From contig CAYRRA010000118.1 in NCBI GenBank assembly GCA_964426355.1, positions 1 to 13,859 on the forward strand: a stretch of 13,859 nucleotides of DNA, read 5' to 3'. This document shows positions 13,776 to 13,859 of the stretch, piece after piece. The translations under genes and the position numbers were made by a program. Position 1 is the first letter of the stretch; the number at the start of each line of letters is the position of its first letter. Below the pieces are notes generated by a model that was not told the origin of the DNA, ran no database searches, and saw nothing but the letters and a program-made list of their open reading frames with translations. Source of the DNA: JAJFTV01 sp964426355 (GTDB lineage: Bacteria; Chloroflexota; Anaerolineae; Anaerolineales; Anaerolineaceae).

Positions 13776-13859
13776 TTACTCCTCAATATAAGCGTCTTGT
13801 AAGTAGACTGCATTGAGTTTTGTGGAATAGGTATAACCCTTCACGCGCATGTTCATTGC
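13776..13859 (-). CDS. C-terminal fragment of a possible second solute-binding protein (gene cut by the window edge)
   Basis: The minus strand is open from the window end (13859) to a TAA at 13778-13776, giving 27 residues that include MRVKGYTYSTKLN and end DAYIEE. The pattern of an RVKGY-type turn followed by an aromatic strand and an acidic end resembles the C-terminus of family 5 solute-binding proteins, including the RGYYYNP end of the protein encoded at 3888-5936. The fragment is short, so the family call is tentative. The gene would converge on the serine hydrolase gene and share the terminator at 13666-13704. Confidence 0.45.
   Translation of the reverse strand, partial: AMNMRVKGYTYSTKLNAVYLQDAYIEE

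Noticed and set aside
1..13859. CRISPR arrays, tRNA or rRNA genes, insertion sequences, phage or toxin-antitoxin genes
   Set aside because: I looked on both strands and found no regularly spaced repeats, cloverleaf genes, transposase motifs or terminal repeats.

Overview
The window looks like a chromosomal segment of a Chloroflexota bacterium, most likely of the Anaerolineae. The best clue is the lipoprotein at 3888-5936: its lipobox is followed by a Val/Thr/Glu-rich linker of the kind common in lipoproteins of that phylum. Coding sequence is moderately GC-rich and the intergenic spacers are strongly AT-rich. I see no tRNA, rRNA, CRISPR array, insertion sequence or phage gene.

Left part (1-3420, minus strand): one uninterrupted reading frame of at least 1140 codons that leaves the window still open. 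My translation has three Walker A motifs. A complete UvrA-type ATPase (about residues 1-790) is fused to the N-terminal half of a second one (from about residue 803). This is a double-length UvrA, and the two copies carry different accessory modules. Its start codon lies directly behind an extended -10 element, so the mRNA may be leaderless.

Middle (3421-8164, plus strand): an AT-rich leader of 467 bp, then a lipoprotein oligopeptide/nickel-type solute-binding protein and two DppB/DppC-type permeases. A perfect 12-bp stem-loop separates the binding protein from the permeases. No ATPase gene is present, and the operon ends at a clear terminator (8213-8258). That terminator is fused through a palindrome to an opposing terminator (8261-8290) serving the next gene.

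Next block (8359-11659, minus strand): the ribosome-assembly GTPase RsgA, an approximately 430-bp spacer with a promoter-like site, strong hairpins and an intrinsic terminator (a possible small RNA or leader), and a RACo-type [2Fe-2S]/ASKHA protein that would reactivate a corrinoid protein. No corrinoid protein or methyltransferase is visible nearby.

Right part (11693-13859): a compact divergent promoter region with a nested inverted repeat, a plus-strand serine hydrolase of the beta-lactamase/CubicO family with two lipocalin-like C-terminal modules, a probably bidirectional terminator, and the last 27 codons of a minus-strand gene whose end resembles another solute-binding protein.

The genes do not form one obvious pathway. 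Peptide uptake (transporter, second binding protein fragment) and a possible peptidase (the serine hydrolase) could be linked, but that is inference. The most unusual items are the tandem UvrA, the structured spacer upstream of rsgA and the nested dyad between the RACo and hydrolase genes.
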